A DNA stretch of 64,000 nucleotides from Treponema sp. JC4 (GCF_000260795.1 NZ_AJGU01000006.1:1-64000), one strand, 5' to 3'. Shown: positions 23,910 to 34,233, counted from the first letter of the stretch. Program-made: numbers and translations. The notes: generated by a model from the letters alone, not told the origin.

Positions 23910-25484
23910 TTATGATTCTGGAAATGATTTTAGAAGAGTAATAAGAGTAACCTCAGGATAGTGCATTTTTATGATACGCTGGAAGTCTGTATTTCCACCA
24001 ATCATCATTGGAACAACATATTGCATAACAATCGTTGAAAGAGTAGCTGTTGTAGATAATGGATTTGCAGATTTATACAATACAGCTAAATGTTCTTTAA
24101 GAACACTTTCACTTTCAACAGTGATACCAGACTTTGTCAGTAATTCAGTTATGTAATTACAAAAATCAGTTTCAGAAGACAATTTACCCATTAAGGTAAA
24201 TACATTGTTTTTGATTTCACTTATAAAGGTTGAAAATTTATCACTATTATTCATATAAAGGTTAACAAAATACTGAACTGTAGACTGTGCTGTATCTACA
24301 AATTCTGCGCGAGTTTTGAATGATGCGCCGTCACCTGTGGCATTTAAGAGTAAGTCCATAAAGAATTCAATACACTCTTTTTCGGTTGTATATTTATTAC
24401 CAGGAAAATCATGCGCCTCTTTTTTTTCTCCGCTAGTATATACATAGTAGTTATGCGCACAGAAATCTGGAAGATTAATTTCGCTGCTAAAAGTCTTTAA
24501 CCATTCATCAACAACTGATGTGTAAGAAAGCTTATACTTGGTATAATCGCTAGTTGAAGATTGTGCATCTTTGTGTTCTGTATATTGACTCTTGTTACTT
24601 TCAAACAAAACTTTATCGGTTCCACAGCGGAATAAGCCGTATGCTTCTGGTGCAACATAGGTAACCAGATCTGCATTAGAAATATGGTTGAAAACATTTT
24701 CATATTCTCTTGCATGTGTTTTTATCAAAGAACGAGGGGTTGCAAAGGTGTAGGTAAAAACTTTTGATTTATCAATATTTAATTGTGCATAGGTTGTATC
24801 TGTATCAAGACCTGTAATAATATAATAAGAAAGAATATCAGCTACTGCTGCAGAACGAGAGTACCCCGTAATCCAAAGCTTAAGTTTTTTATCTGCATAT
24901 TCGGTAGAAAAATTTTTTTCTATGTATGATTTTAAGCCAGTATAAACTAATTTTGCTGCATTAGAAAAACCGTGATGGTCTCCTTCTTTACCTATATTAA
25001 AATTGCTTGTCCATTCACTAGAATAATTTACGCCTCGAATAGCAACTGCAATAATACCGTTGTTATCATATGGATCTATCATGTGGGCTAAACCGTAGGA
25101 AATAGAATCTGGATTATCTTTATCATCGTAACCGCCAGATGCTCCATTGTAAGCTTCAAACGTTTTAAAGCCAAAAGCCACAAAGAAGTCTTGTAAAGTT
25201 TTTTCCTCTTCTGCCGCAACAGTCATACAGAGACTTGATATTGCAAGTGTTTCATCATATTTTGTTGCATCTCCAAAAATGCTGGAGTAGAGTTCGGCAT
25301 CTACTGTAATGTCGCCTCCATCCGGATCTGCCTTTGAAGGGAAAACTACGTTCGTACTTGCGGTTGGTTCTTCTTTTTTTGAAGAATCTTCATTGTTCAT
25401 AGAGCAGGAGGTAAAATAAACAGTAAGGAGAATTAAAAGTACAGAGATAATGCCTGCTAAAAAAAGTTTAAAGTTTTTTTTCAT
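23910..25484 (-). CDS. Class 3 lipase-like lipoprotein
   Basis: The 524-residue protein has a hydrophobic signal and lipobox (YFTSC, about residue 27). An alpha/beta-hydrolase region follows: GVNYSSEWTSNFNIGKEGDHHGF resembles the class 3 lipase lid, and LKLWITGYSRSAAVADILSYY carries the nucleophile-elbow serine. The elbow reads GYSRS rather than the classic GxSxG, so the last glycine is changed to serine; this also occurs in other class 3-like proteins. It is probably anchored in the outer membrane and acts on esters. It is convergent with ribD (4 bases between the stops) and begins the secreted-protein block. Confidence 0.75.
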   Translation of the reverse strand: MKKNFKLFLAGIISVLLILLTVYFTSCSMNNEDSSKKEEPTASTNVVFPSKADPDGGDITVDAELYSSIFGDATKYDETLAISSLCMTVAAEEEKTLQDFFVAFGFKTFEAYNGASGGYDDKDNPDSISYGLAHMIDPYDNNGIIAVAIRGVNYSSEWTSNFNIGKEGDHHGFSNAAKLVYTGLKSYIEKNFSTEYADKKLKLWITGYSRSAAVADILSYYIITGLDTDTTYAQLNIDKSKVFTYTFATPRSLIKTHAREYENVFNHISNADLVTYVAPEAYGLFRCGTDKVLFESNKSQYTEHKDAQSSTSDYTKYKLSYTSVVDEWLKTFSSEINLPDFCAHNYYVYTSGEKKEAHDFPGNKYTTEKECIEFFMDLLLNATGDGASFKTRAEFVDTAQSTVQYFVNLYMNNSDKFSTFISEIKNNVFTLMGKLSSETDFCNYITELLTKSGITVESESVLKEHLAVLYKSANPLSTTATLSTIVMQYVVPMMIGGNTDFQRIIKMHYPEVTLITLLKSFPES

Positions 25485-25603
25485 AGGAATCTCCAGAAAA
25501 ATAAATATTTGTTGTAATTATTATAACCCGAGAATTTTTTACGTCAAATTTTATATCTGGAATTTAAATAAAAGTTTCTTCATCTGATACAGCTATAAAT
25601 TAT

Positions 25604-25632
25604 TTGACTTTATAAAAACTGCCCCTTACTAT
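25604..25632 (+). promoter_or_regulatory. Promoter of the S41 lipoprotein cluster
   Basis: TTGACT (25604-25609), a 17-base spacer and TACTAT (25627-25632), about 40 bases before the first S41 gene. Confidence 0.65.
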
Positions 25633-25671
25633 TGATATAACAATATTTTATCTAATAATAAGAGGGTTCTT

Positions 25672-27540
25672 ATGAAAAAAATTTATTATCTTGTGGTGGC
25701 TGCCTTTTTTTGTGCTTTTATTACTGCATGTCACTATGATGGCGATACTATTATTAATAAGGTAGAAGAGCAGACACCTACCTTTGATGTTGTTATCGAA
25801 ACACTTATCCCAAAAGAAAATGTTGAAATAGTAGGTGTAGGCGAAAAAGTAACTTTGTACTTCAGAGAGGGAAAAGAGGACATACCTTATGTATGTATGA
25901 CTAATGAATCTATAGGGGCTTATCTTAATAACGGTTATACTATTTCTGATGTTAATGCAGATACAAAGCAGGTAGCAATAACTAATACTGCGAGGGGAAA
26001 TACAAAAGCAATATTTGATTTAACAAAGCATACTCTTGCTTTTGAAAATTATGATCAGTTTTTCCAGAAACCAGATAGTGTTTATATGGATCCTGCAGCT
26101 GTTGCAAACGCTGAAGATGCTGAAGGAGGACCAAGTTATCTTAGAATAAATCAGGAAAGAACTTCATATATTGCCGGTCAGCCGGTTGCCCTTGGCTGGT
26201 ACACACAGGATGTTGGTGTCATTCTTTCTAAAAACTCAGACGGCACTTATAATCTTGCTATTCCACTTCAAATGCTCAACGATATATTCCTGTCTCCTTC
26301 TTTGTATCATTTTGTTTACAACGGAGTAAAGCTCTATCCGTCAGCATATATTAACCCGACATCTGATTATTACACCACTTCTATATATGCGGGCGAGTCT
26401 AGAAGTGCGGCTATGGCAGAACTTTGCTATAACGAGCTTTGTATGAATCTTGATTTTAACTACGGACTTAAAGCAATTCACGGTATAGACAAATTCCCGG
26501 ATTTTGACTCTTATTTTGTCAGTGCTGGCATTAAGAAAAAATTGATGAGTACAGACACTAAAACATTTGCAAATGCCTTGAAAGATGTATGCGAATTCTA
26601 TTTTGGTGACGGTCATTCAAATTATATGTTTAACTCTCCATATTTAGGAACTGAATATAGGCCGACAGGATATCATAAATCCCCTATAGGAGAAAAATTC
26701 AAAGAGAACGGAATAAAATATGCAAATGCACGCCAGCCTGTAGCAACCGGTGATATTTCTGGTTATACAGTTTCTGAAGATGGTAAAACCGCAATTGTTC
26801 GTTTTGATGAATTTACGAATAATAGTAATGCTAAAACAAAGGCTTCAAAAAAAAGCTTGGGGAATGAACTTATCAGTTTATTAAACAAATATGTAACATA
26901 TGAAGATGAAAAGAGAACTAAACATAAATATGAAAACATATATGACACAGTTTCCTTTATTTATGCTGTAAACGAACAAGTACAGGCAGATCCAAATATA
27001 GAAAACATCGTTCTTGATTTGTCAAATAATGGTGGCGGTGCAAACCATTCAGCCTGCTTTGTACTTGCATGGATGCTTGGCAAATGTGATTTTGATTTTA
27101 CAAATCCTATTACCGGCGCTAAATGGTCGATTGGTTATGAAGCTGATGTTAATATGAATGGAACTTTTGATGAAGCCGCTGATACAGTTAAAGACAAAAA
27201 TCTCTTCTGTCTTATTTCGCCATGCAGCTTCTCATGCGGAAACATGGTTCCTGCAATGCTCAAAGCATCTGACCGTGTAACAATTCTTGGTGTAACTTCA
27301 AGCGGCGGTTCAAGCTGTGTTCAGCCATCAAGTGCAGCCGACGGTACAATTTTCCGTATGTCCAGCAAATACGTAATGAGCGTCAACAAAAACGGTTCAT
27401 ACTACGACATAGACCGTGGTGTTGATCCTCATTATTACATCAATAATCCGGAAAATTTCTACAATACAGATACTATTTCTGAGCTTGTAAATAATATCAA
27501 TTCAGGTACACTTGGTGTAAGTACAAGTTCAAATCCTTAG
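25672..27540 (+). CDS. S41-family peptidase lipoprotein A
   Basis: A 622-residue lipoprotein (signal ending in ITAC, about residue 20). The C-terminal third is an S41 (C-terminal processing protease-like) domain: NIVLDLSNNGGGANHSA forms the oxyanion-side strand-loop, and LISPCSFSCGNMVPAML contains the expected catalytic serine followed by GVTSSGGSSC. The N-terminal two thirds are unassigned. S41 enzymes cut extracytoplasmic proteins. The gene is the first of three paralogues (also 27619 and 30738) with AGAGGG before the ATG and a terminator after it. An intact catalytic lysine could not be placed with certainty. Confidence 0.8.
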   Translation: MKKIYYLVVAAFFCAFITACHYDGDTIINKVEEQTPTFDVVIETLIPKENVEIVGVGEKVTLYFREGKEDIPYVCMTNESIGAYLNNGYTISDVNADTKQVAITNTARGNTKAIFDLTKHTLAFENYDQFFQKPDSVYMDPAAVANAEDAEGGPSYLRINQERTSYIAGQPVALGWYTQDVGVILSKNSDGTYNLAIPLQMLNDIFLSPSLYHFVYNGVKLYPSAYINPTSDYYTTSIYAGESRSAAMAELCYNELCMNLDFNYGLKAIHGIDKFPDFDSYFVSAGIKKKLMSTDTKTFANALKDVCEFYFGDGHSNYMFNSPYLGTEYRPTGYHKSPIGEKFKENGIKYANARQPVATGDISGYTVSEDGKTAIVRFDEFTNNSNAKTKASKKSLGNELISLLNKYVTYEDEKRTKHKYENIYDTVSFIYAVNEQVQADPNIENIVLDLSNNGGGANHSACFVLAWMLGKCDFDFTNPITGAKWSIGYEADVNMNGTFDEAADTVKDKNLFCLISPCSFSCGNMVPAMLKASDRVTILGVTSSGGSSCVQPSSAADGTIFRMSSKYVMSVNKNGSYYDIDRGVDPHYYINNPENFYNTDTISELVNNINSGTLGVSTSSNP

Positions 27541-27562
27541 TTAATACTGTAATTATTCTGTC

Positions 27563-27591
27563 ATTGCCGGGTTTGACCCCGGCAATTTTTT
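27563..27591 (+). terminator. Terminator after S41 lipoprotein A
   Basis: ATTGCCGGG/CCCGGCAAT stem with a short loop and six T. An almost identical hairpin follows the next gene (29524-29552). Confidence 0.88.
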
Positions 27592-27618
27592 CTTAGAAAT
27601 TATCACCACGGAGGATAA

Positions 27619-29520
27619 ATGAAAAAATCTTTACAAGGAAAACTCTTCTCTGCATTTGCGGCTGCTTTTATTCTGGCAGCTTTTTCTGCCTGTAAGTACG
27701 AAGGCGACACTATAAATGTAGTAAAGAATGTCGCTTACGAGGAAAACAAAAATTTTGAATGCATTTCCTTTCCTCTTATCAGCGGAACAGACGACCATGT
27801 AGAGGATACAATTTTTGCACGCGTATATGACAAAAATGAGTATCTTCCCTATGCGGGTATCCGTTACTGGCTGGAATATCTCAAGGTTTCAATCGAAAGT
27901 ATGAGTTATTCTGACGGAGAATACACAATAACAGGAAAAGCCCTGGGAAAAACTTTTCCGCTTGTTGTTAATGTCAAAAACAGTACGATTTACTGTCCGA
28001 CATGGGCAGGCATTGCAGATCCTAAGCCTGGCCTCTACTTTTATTCGGGAGAACTGATTGAATCAAAGAAAAGCTATGTTGGCCAAAAAGCCGCTACATT
28101 TGACCTTGGAAAGTATGGGTTTAAGATTTATGGTGGTATTGATGACGCCTATGTGCCATTTTGTGTGCTGAATCAGCTTTTTACCGGTCCACTCACGAAT
28201 GTGCAGGCCATTTTCAACGGACAAAAGCTTTATCAGTACACCAAGACTGAAAATTTTACAAGTTTTAAGGACAGTTCCTGGTATGCAGATTTGAACAATC
28301 GACCTGCAGCCCTGGTGGAAGCGTCTTACAACCTGCTTTGTTTTGCCCACGACTATCTTTACGGCCGCCCCGGCTACTACGGCTTTGCTGATGACGGAAA
28401 TGGTTATGCAAAAGTTGAAGAAGTTGCTGCAGCTGACAAGCTTTCCTTTGATGATTTTCTCAATCAGCATGACCCTGATACAAAGAAACTGCTGAAATCA
28501 TCATCTTACTATGATTACCTTAAGGGGTTGACCAGGCTGACCTATTACACCTACGGAGACCAGCATGCAAGCGTACAATGGAAGGACTTCCTTATGTTTG
28601 ATAATAGCGAAATCAAAAACGCAGTCAACGACATAATAGCGAACGGTACAAGCGGTAAATGGAAATACGATAGAAAAAAATCTGGCGAAAGTCAAACAAA
28701 TAGCCTCAACTATTGGCGTAAACAAAAGGGTATTATTGACGACAGCGGCAGAATAAAAAGCGACAAGGTACTTGAGCTTATTGACGGCGGAAAAACTCTG
28801 ATAATCCGCTTTGACTCTTTTACCCTCTTGGTCGGCGCTTGGCAGGCTTATTATGCTAGCGCTACAGCTAATCCAAATCCAGACAGCGTAACTCTGCCAG
28901 ATGATACAATCGGTCTCTTTTACAAGGCCTTTTATTATATTTTGAACAAGGATGAATATTCGAATGTTACGACAGTTTTAATCGATGACTCCTGCAACGG
29001 TGGCGGTGCCAAGTTAGCAATGCAGTATATTCTTTATCTCATAACAGGAAAAGGTGACTTGTATTACGATGATGTTCACACTGGTACAAAATACCACGAA
29101 ATCACAAAGGCAGACTTAAACCTTGACGGAAAGGTTGATGACGACGATGAGGCTTACCGCTCAAAGTTTTTTGGAACAAGATCAAGCACATGTCGTGGCT
29201 TAAACGTGGCGATTCTTACTTCATTCAACTCTTTCTCTTGCGGAAATGCCCTGCCATACTTTGCAAAAGAAAGGGGAATAAAAATAATCGGCGAACGTTC
29301 GGGCGGAGGAAGCTGCACTGTCGGCGCAGGCGTAACGGCGGATGGTTTTCCATACCATTATTCGTGTAACACTCGCTTGTCTGCTCAGGACTTTAGTAAA
29401 TCTGTCGAAGGCGGTGCAGAAGTTGACATATCTCTTTTAAGCGGAGACAGTTATGAAAAGTTCTTTACCGAAAGCGATTTGATTGCAGCACTAAAAGAGC
29501 TTTTTGGCAATGATTATTAA
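27619..29520 (+). CDS. S41-family peptidase lipoprotein B
   Basis: A 633-residue lipoprotein (lipobox FSAC, about residue 25) closely related to the one at 30738: both share VEDT/VTDTI-ARIY, YLPYAGIRYWLE, KYGFKIYGG and a YGRPGYYGFADD-like block. The S41 domain shows TVLIDDSCNGGGAKLAMQ, TSFNSFSCGNALPYFAKE and GERSGGGSC. A DLNLDGKVDDDDEAY segment looks like an EF-hand or dockerin-type calcium loop inserted in the domain. A CACGGAGG site precedes the ATG. Confidence 0.8.
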   Translation: MKKSLQGKLFSAFAAAFILAAFSACKYEGDTINVVKNVAYEENKNFECISFPLISGTDDHVEDTIFARVYDKNEYLPYAGIRYWLEYLKVSIESMSYSDGEYTITGKALGKTFPLVVNVKNSTIYCPTWAGIADPKPGLYFYSGELIESKKSYVGQKAATFDLGKYGFKIYGGIDDAYVPFCVLNQLFTGPLTNVQAIFNGQKLYQYTKTENFTSFKDSSWYADLNNRPAALVEASYNLLCFAHDYLYGRPGYYGFADDGNGYAKVEEVAAADKLSFDDFLNQHDPDTKKLLKSSSYYDYLKGLTRLTYYTYGDQHASVQWKDFLMFDNSEIKNAVNDIIANGTSGKWKYDRKKSGESQTNSLNYWRKQKGIIDDSGRIKSDKVLELIDGGKTLIIRFDSFTLLVGAWQAYYASATANPNPDSVTLPDDTIGLFYKAFYYILNKDEYSNVTTVLIDDSCNGGGAKLAMQYILYLITGKGDLYYDDVHTGTKYHEITKADLNLDGKVDDDDEAYRSKFFGTRSSTCRGLNVAILTSFNSFSCGNALPYFAKERGIKIIGERSGGGSCTVGAGVTADGFPYHYSCNTRLSAQDFSKSVEGGAEVDISLLSGDSYEKFFTESDLIAALKELFGNDY

Positions 29521-29523
29521 GAT

Positions 29524-29552
29524 ATTGCCGGGCTCACACCCGGCAATTTTTC
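29524..29552 (+). terminator. Terminator after S41 lipoprotein B
   Basis: ATTGCCGGG/CCCGGCAAT stem followed by five T. The stem arms are the same as at 27563-27591, with a different loop. Confidence 0.85.
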
Positions 29553-29582
29553 GGTTAACAATATAGGTAAAGGTGGTTTTTT

Positions 29583-30710
29583 ATGAAATTACGACATTTT
29601 TTTGCTTTAGGATTTTGTTTTCTGACCTTTGGTTTTTCTAAGCAGCTTTATGCTCAGGATATGGGCGAAGTAGACGAGGCTGTAATAGAGGAAAGCGGCG
29701 AGGTGCAGTCAGAAGCTGTTGAAAAGAAGCCTAATATTTTTGTAAGGACTGCTAATATCTTTATGAATCTTCCCTTCGGTTATGACTTGGGTTGTGAACC
29801 GACTCTGCACGGAAGCCTTACATATTTCAATCTGAAGTACCGCTGGTCCGATGAAAAGCAGATTTTTTCAAGACTGCTCTTTAATTATGGAACTACGCTG
29901 GATGTAAATCATAGTTCTGTAAAGGACCTACCTTCTAAATTTGTTCATAAATATGAAAAAGAGGATAAGGCAGTTGATTTTAAGCTTATTCCCTGGGGAA
30001 AGAGCGTATTTTTTCAAAAAGAAAAAACTGCCTTTTTTACAATTGAACCCGGTTTGAATTTCAGAATGGAATTTGAAACAGTACAGGCAACTATAAAAGC
30101 TGAAGGAAAGATGCAGGCTTTCGAAAATGTTATTATGCTTTATGATATATATGAAAAAGAAAACAGATATATCATACGTCCATATTATTCTACTTCAATA
30201 TTTTTGCCTGTAGCAAAGCCAGTTTCTGTTACTTTTGATGTCCTTTATTCTCCTGTGTATTTTTACTGGACTAAAGCAAATGTTCAGTTTGATATTAATT
30301 ATTATAAAGATATGTATGATAAACATGACCCTTCACCTGACTATAAATACAGTTTTAATACTAAGGATTCGCTTCATAGCCAGGGTATGGCAGAAAACTA
30401 TATTGATGCAAATTTAATTTTCAGTCTCTTTAATGCCTTTGCTCTTTCCGGAAGATTTATGTATGAGAGAAAGCATACAGATGAATATAATCTGAGCAAC
30501 GATTTAACCATTGTAAAAGAAAGTTCACAAAATAAATACGATATTTTCAGCCTGAAATTTGGAGGTTCTCTTATTAATATTGGTAAGGCTGATATGAGAA
30601 TTAAAACAGGTGTTTTTTATCAGTGGGACTGGAAATTTGACAACAACCGCGATAACTGGGAACGTGAAGGCAAGTGGATTTTTGGTGTAGGAATGCGTAA
30701 TCTCTATTAA
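29583..30710 (+). CDS. Putative outer-membrane beta-barrel protein
   Basis: A 375-residue protein with a cleavable signal peptide (cleavage expected after QLYA, about residue 24). The mature part has alternating hydrophobic/aromatic strands (RIIRPYYSTSIFLPV, PVSVTFDVLYSPVYFYW) and ends in GVGMRNLY, an aromatic C-terminus as in outer-membrane barrels. It lies between two S41 lipoprotein genes and may be their partner or target at the cell surface (inference). I do not recognise a named family. Confidence 0.6.
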   Translation: MKLRHFFALGFCFLTFGFSKQLYAQDMGEVDEAVIEESGEVQSEAVEKKPNIFVRTANIFMNLPFGYDLGCEPTLHGSLTYFNLKYRWSDEKQIFSRLLFNYGTTLDVNHSSVKDLPSKFVHKYEKEDKAVDFKLIPWGKSVFFQKEKTAFFTIEPGLNFRMEFETVQATIKAEGKMQAFENVIMLYDIYEKENRYIIRPYYSTSIFLPVAKPVSVTFDVLYSPVYFYWTKANVQFDINYYKDMYDKHDPSPDYKYSFNTKDSLHSQGMAENYIDANLIFSLFNAFALSGRFMYERKHTDEYNLSNDLTIVKESSQNKYDIFSLKFGGSLINIGKADMRIKTGVFYQWDWKFDNNRDNWEREGKWIFGVGMRNLY

Positions 30711-30737
30711 GTTTTATATAAACATAGGAGGCCTTTT

Positions 30738-32654
30738 ATGAAAAAAAATTATTCACTGCTAATGGCAGCCTTCTTTTGTCTTTTTGTTACTGCCTGTCAG
30801 CAGGCCTCAGATAATATAACTGTCATTTCTGGTGGGGCAAAAGAGGAGACCAGGGATTTTGTTTCACAGGGAATTCCTCTGATAGAAGGTACAGATGATA
30901 ATGTAACGGATACTATTTACGCCCGCATTTATAATAACGATAAATATCTTCCTTACGTTGGCATAAGATACTGGCTGGAAAAGTGTGAATGTAAAATCAG
31001 GGATATTTCCTATTCTGACGGGGAATATACAATTATTGCAGTTGTTCCTGAACTGGATAATAAAACCTTTCCTATGGTAGTTAATATCAAAAACAGTACG
31101 ATATTCTGTCCTTCATGGATTGGATTCTCTGATCCGGAACCAAGCGTGACTATTGATAACGCTAAAATGCTTAGCATCAAAAAGGTATTTACGGGACAGC
31201 AGCCGGTTACTTTCGATTTTGCAAAATATGGCTTTAAGATTTACGGCGGCAGTGATGATGTTTATGCGCCATTTTGTGTATTAAATCAGCTTTTTACCTG
31301 TACGATTCAGCATGAACAGTGGCTTTTTAATGGAGAATCAATCTATAAATATACAGGAAGCGAAAATTATAGCAATTTCGGATATTCAGACTGGTACAGC
31401 AATTTGAAAGAGCGTCCGCAAAAACTGATTGATTATTCCTATAATCTACTTTGTTTTACACATGATTATCTTTATGGTCAGCCTGGCTATTATGGTTTTG
31501 CAGATGACCCCAATAATAAAGGTTATGCAAATCAAGACATAGTTAAAAAGGCAGATTTGCTTTCTTTTGATGAAATGCTAACTCAGTATGATCCTGAAAC
31601 AAAAAATCTGCTTAAATCAAAAACTTACGAAGATTATATTGAAGGACTTGTAAAATTGACTCTATATACTTACGGAGATCAGCATGCAGCTCCAGGCTCA
31701 TGGCCCTTTGATGAAAATTCCTTCCTTACATTCGGTGATGAGGATATAGTTTCTGCTGCACAGACTGTATTATTGCTTGGAAGAAGTAGAAAATGGATTT
31801 ATGACGATAAAAAGAGTGAAGAACGCAGTAGTAAACGAACTGGAAATTTTGAAAAAAATCTTCAGCTTATTGATGGCGGAAAAACATTAATTATCCGTTT
31901 TGATCATTTTACTATGGATGTAGTCAAATGGACAGAGTGGTATAAAAATCGTATGGCTGGACTTATAACTGCAACACCGCCAGATCCTGATGATGCGAAC
32001 TATCCTGTCCCAAAGGATGTAGATCTCTTAAATCCAGATACTATAGGCTTGTTCTACCGGGCATTTTACTATATTCAGCGAGATAAGAAGGATGGTTCGG
32101 GTGATTATAAAAATGTAGAAACTATTTTAATCGATGTTTCAAATAATCAAGGCGGCTTGAAGTGCGCTTTACAGTGGCTGCTTGCAATGATTACTGGAAA
32201 CGGTGATATGTATTATTACGACGCTCATAGTAATACAAATTATCATGAAGTTACGACGGCTGACCTTAATCTTGATGGAAAAATTGATGAAAAGGATAAA
32301 GAATATTATCAACTTTTCTTTGATTCAAATCAGTTTAATATCAGGGTTGCCATGCTTTGTTCTTTTGCCTCTTTCTCTTGTGGAAATGCCTTCCCATATT
32401 ATGCGCAGGAATGCGGCATCCCGATTTTGGGCGAACGTTCTGGTGGCGGCAGTTGTGTTGTAGGTTCTGCAGTTACCGCAGATGGTTTCCCTTTTAGTTT
32501 TTCTTGTAACATGCGTTTGAGCGATCATAATTTCTGGGAATCTGTTGAGTTTGGAGCCCGCCCGGACGTTGAAATTACAAATTATGCAGATTTCTATAAT
32601 GAAGCTAGTCTGATAAAATATTTGAAAGAAGCATTTTCGGAAAGCTCTAACTAA
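30738..32654 (+). CDS. S41-family peptidase lipoprotein C
   Basis: A 638-residue paralogue of the protein at 27619, with lipobox VTAC (about residue 20). The S41 domain has TILIDVSNNQGGLKCALQ, CSFASFSCGNAFPYYAQE and GERSGGGSC; the first loop reads NQGG where paralogue A has NGGG. A DLNLDGKIDEKDKEY calcium-loop-like insert is present, as in paralogue B. The upstream segment GTTTTATATAAACATAGGAG is repeated exactly before the next gene (32661-32680), evidence of duplicated control regions. Confidence 0.8.
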   Translation: MKKNYSLLMAAFFCLFVTACQQASDNITVISGGAKEETRDFVSQGIPLIEGTDDNVTDTIYARIYNNDKYLPYVGIRYWLEKCECKIRDISYSDGEYTIIAVVPELDNKTFPMVVNIKNSTIFCPSWIGFSDPEPSVTIDNAKMLSIKKVFTGQQPVTFDFAKYGFKIYGGSDDVYAPFCVLNQLFTCTIQHEQWLFNGESIYKYTGSENYSNFGYSDWYSNLKERPQKLIDYSYNLLCFTHDYLYGQPGYYGFADDPNNKGYANQDIVKKADLLSFDEMLTQYDPETKNLLKSKTYEDYIEGLVKLTLYTYGDQHAAPGSWPFDENSFLTFGDEDIVSAAQTVLLLGRSRKWIYDDKKSEERSSKRTGNFEKNLQLIDGGKTLIIRFDHFTMDVVKWTEWYKNRMAGLITATPPDPDDANYPVPKDVDLLNPDTIGLFYRAFYYIQRDKKDGSGDYKNVETILIDVSNNQGGLKCALQWLLAMITGNGDMYYYDAHSNTNYHEVTTADLNLDGKIDEKDKEYYQLFFDSNQFNIRVAMLCSFASFSCGNAFPYYAQECGIPILGERSGGGSCVVGSAVTADGFPFSFSCNMRLSDHNFWESVEFGARPDVEITNYADFYNEASLIKYLKEAFSESSN

Positions 32655-32688
32655 GGTAACGGTTTTATATAAACATAGGAGGCCTTTT

Positions 32689-34233
32689 ATGAAAAAACTT
32701 ATTTATATCCTTGCGGGATTATTAATGCTTTCTGTATGCTCGTGCAGTAACGGAAGTTCAGATTCATCGGGTGGAGAGCCGGAATATACTTTTGAATATG
32801 CTTCAAATTTTATGTATGAAGCCATTCAGAAGTGTCATGGAAAAATGAAAGTTGTCTGGCCGGGTGATGATGTATTAACGGAAGATAATTTTAATATGAT
32901 TCTGGTTGATGCAAAGATGAATCCGACTAAGACAAATATTTGTCTCATTACTCCAAGTGGAATAACAAAAATCACAGAGAAAACTCCTGAAATATTGGAC
33001 GCACTGGAGGTCATTCAAAGTACAAATTTTTCTAAAGTGATCTATAACGGAAAAAAAGCAATGATGATTGATATGTCTTTTTCTCCGGAAGAGATAAAGA
33101 TGATGGAAACCTTTGGTATGCCAACTAGTCCAAAAGCTAGATGCTGTGACAGACTGGATTTATTCTATCATGAGTCATTTCACGAATATGTTCAGGATCT
33201 TGCAAGTCCAACTTGGGGTAGTGCAGCTTCAAAAGATCGGGATCAGCTATGGCCTATCGATTTTACCCCGCGTACTTACCGGGTTCTCTGTTATCTTGCT
33301 TTGCGTGACGCCTGGAATAATCCGTCTGGCAAAGATCAGTATTATTCACGCGCAAAATACTGGCTTAACAGATATAATGACGAGTTTGATGAAGAGTCTA
33401 AAACTATAAAAATTACAGATATTTCAGAAGGAACAGCAAATTATTTCGGAAAAAATGTAGTTTATTCTCTTTACAATGATTATGAACGTTTTGAAAACCT
33501 TGATGGTTTAATGCTTGCAACTAAAATTGACGGAGAAAGTTATAGTCTTGGTTCATTAGCTATCTGTCTTTTGGAGCGAGACGGAAAACTTCAAGATGCT
33601 GTAACTGCCTTTAAAGGCGACAAATTTACTCCCGTTACTCTGCTTTTAAATGATGTTGAGGCTACAGCTGGTTATGACGGAGATACAGTAGAAAAAGCGA
33701 CTATCGAAAAAATCAATGATGCTCAAAATACGATCTTTAAACCAGATGGTGAAATAGCAGCTGAAATAGAAAAAATTATAGCAACTTTCAAGGATGGAGG
33801 AAAAACATATCTGGTTGCAGATTCAGATTATAGCAGTTCAAACTCTTATAAGTTGAAGGATCTTGCCGGCTTTAATTGTTTCTTAAATCTTGCTTTATCA
33901 ACAAAATATGTTGAGGTAAATGATATTACAGGTCTTCAGACAAGTTTTAAGATTCCTAGCACTGTAACGGATGCATATGACTATTATGTTTTACCAGTAA
34001 AGGAAGTAACATTTGAAGAGAAAACAGGCAGTCAAACAATTACAATAAATGGTACAGTGGTGTCCGCAACTCCTGGAACTATAACGGAAATAACGCATAT
34101 GGAAGGTGTTGATGTAAGTATAAAAGACGCTGCAAAAACAAAGACCTGCTATAAGGCAAGTTATACAGTTGAAGGGGGAACGGCTGAAAACGTCTTTTAT
34201 ATTATTCCTAAGGATTCATCCCCTAATCAGTAG
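32689..34233 (+). CDS. Putative zinc metallopeptidase lipoprotein
   Basis: A 514-residue lipoprotein (signal ending in SVCSC, about residue 20). The motif DLFYHESFHEYVQDL (about residue 165) is a canonical HExxH zinc-binding sequence. A candidate third ligand lies about 75-80 residues later in DISEGTANYFG, giving a gluzincin-like E-G-x-A-x-Y pattern. The C-terminal 150 residues look like a separate beta-rich domain. No family name comes to mind. It shares its 5' control sequence with the preceding S41 gene and is the last gene of the secreted block. Confidence 0.7.
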   Translation: MKKLIYILAGLLMLSVCSCSNGSSDSSGGEPEYTFEYASNFMYEAIQKCHGKMKVVWPGDDVLTEDNFNMILVDAKMNPTKTNICLITPSGITKITEKTPEILDALEVIQSTNFSKVIYNGKKAMMIDMSFSPEEIKMMETFGMPTSPKARCCDRLDLFYHESFHEYVQDLASPTWGSAASKDRDQLWPIDFTPRTYRVLCYLALRDAWNNPSGKDQYYSRAKYWLNRYNDEFDEESKTIKITDISEGTANYFGKNVVYSLYNDYERFENLDGLMLATKIDGESYSLGSLAICLLERDGKLQDAVTAFKGDKFTPVTLLLNDVEATAGYDGDTVEKATIEKINDAQNTIFKPDGEIAAEIEKIIATFKDGGKTYLVADSDYSSSNSYKLKDLAGFNCFLNLALSTKYVEVNDITGLQTSFKIPSTVTDAYDYYVLPVKEVTFEEKTGSQTITINGTVVSATPGTITEITHMEGVDVSIKDAAKTKTCYKASYTVEGGTAENVFYIIPKDSSPNQ

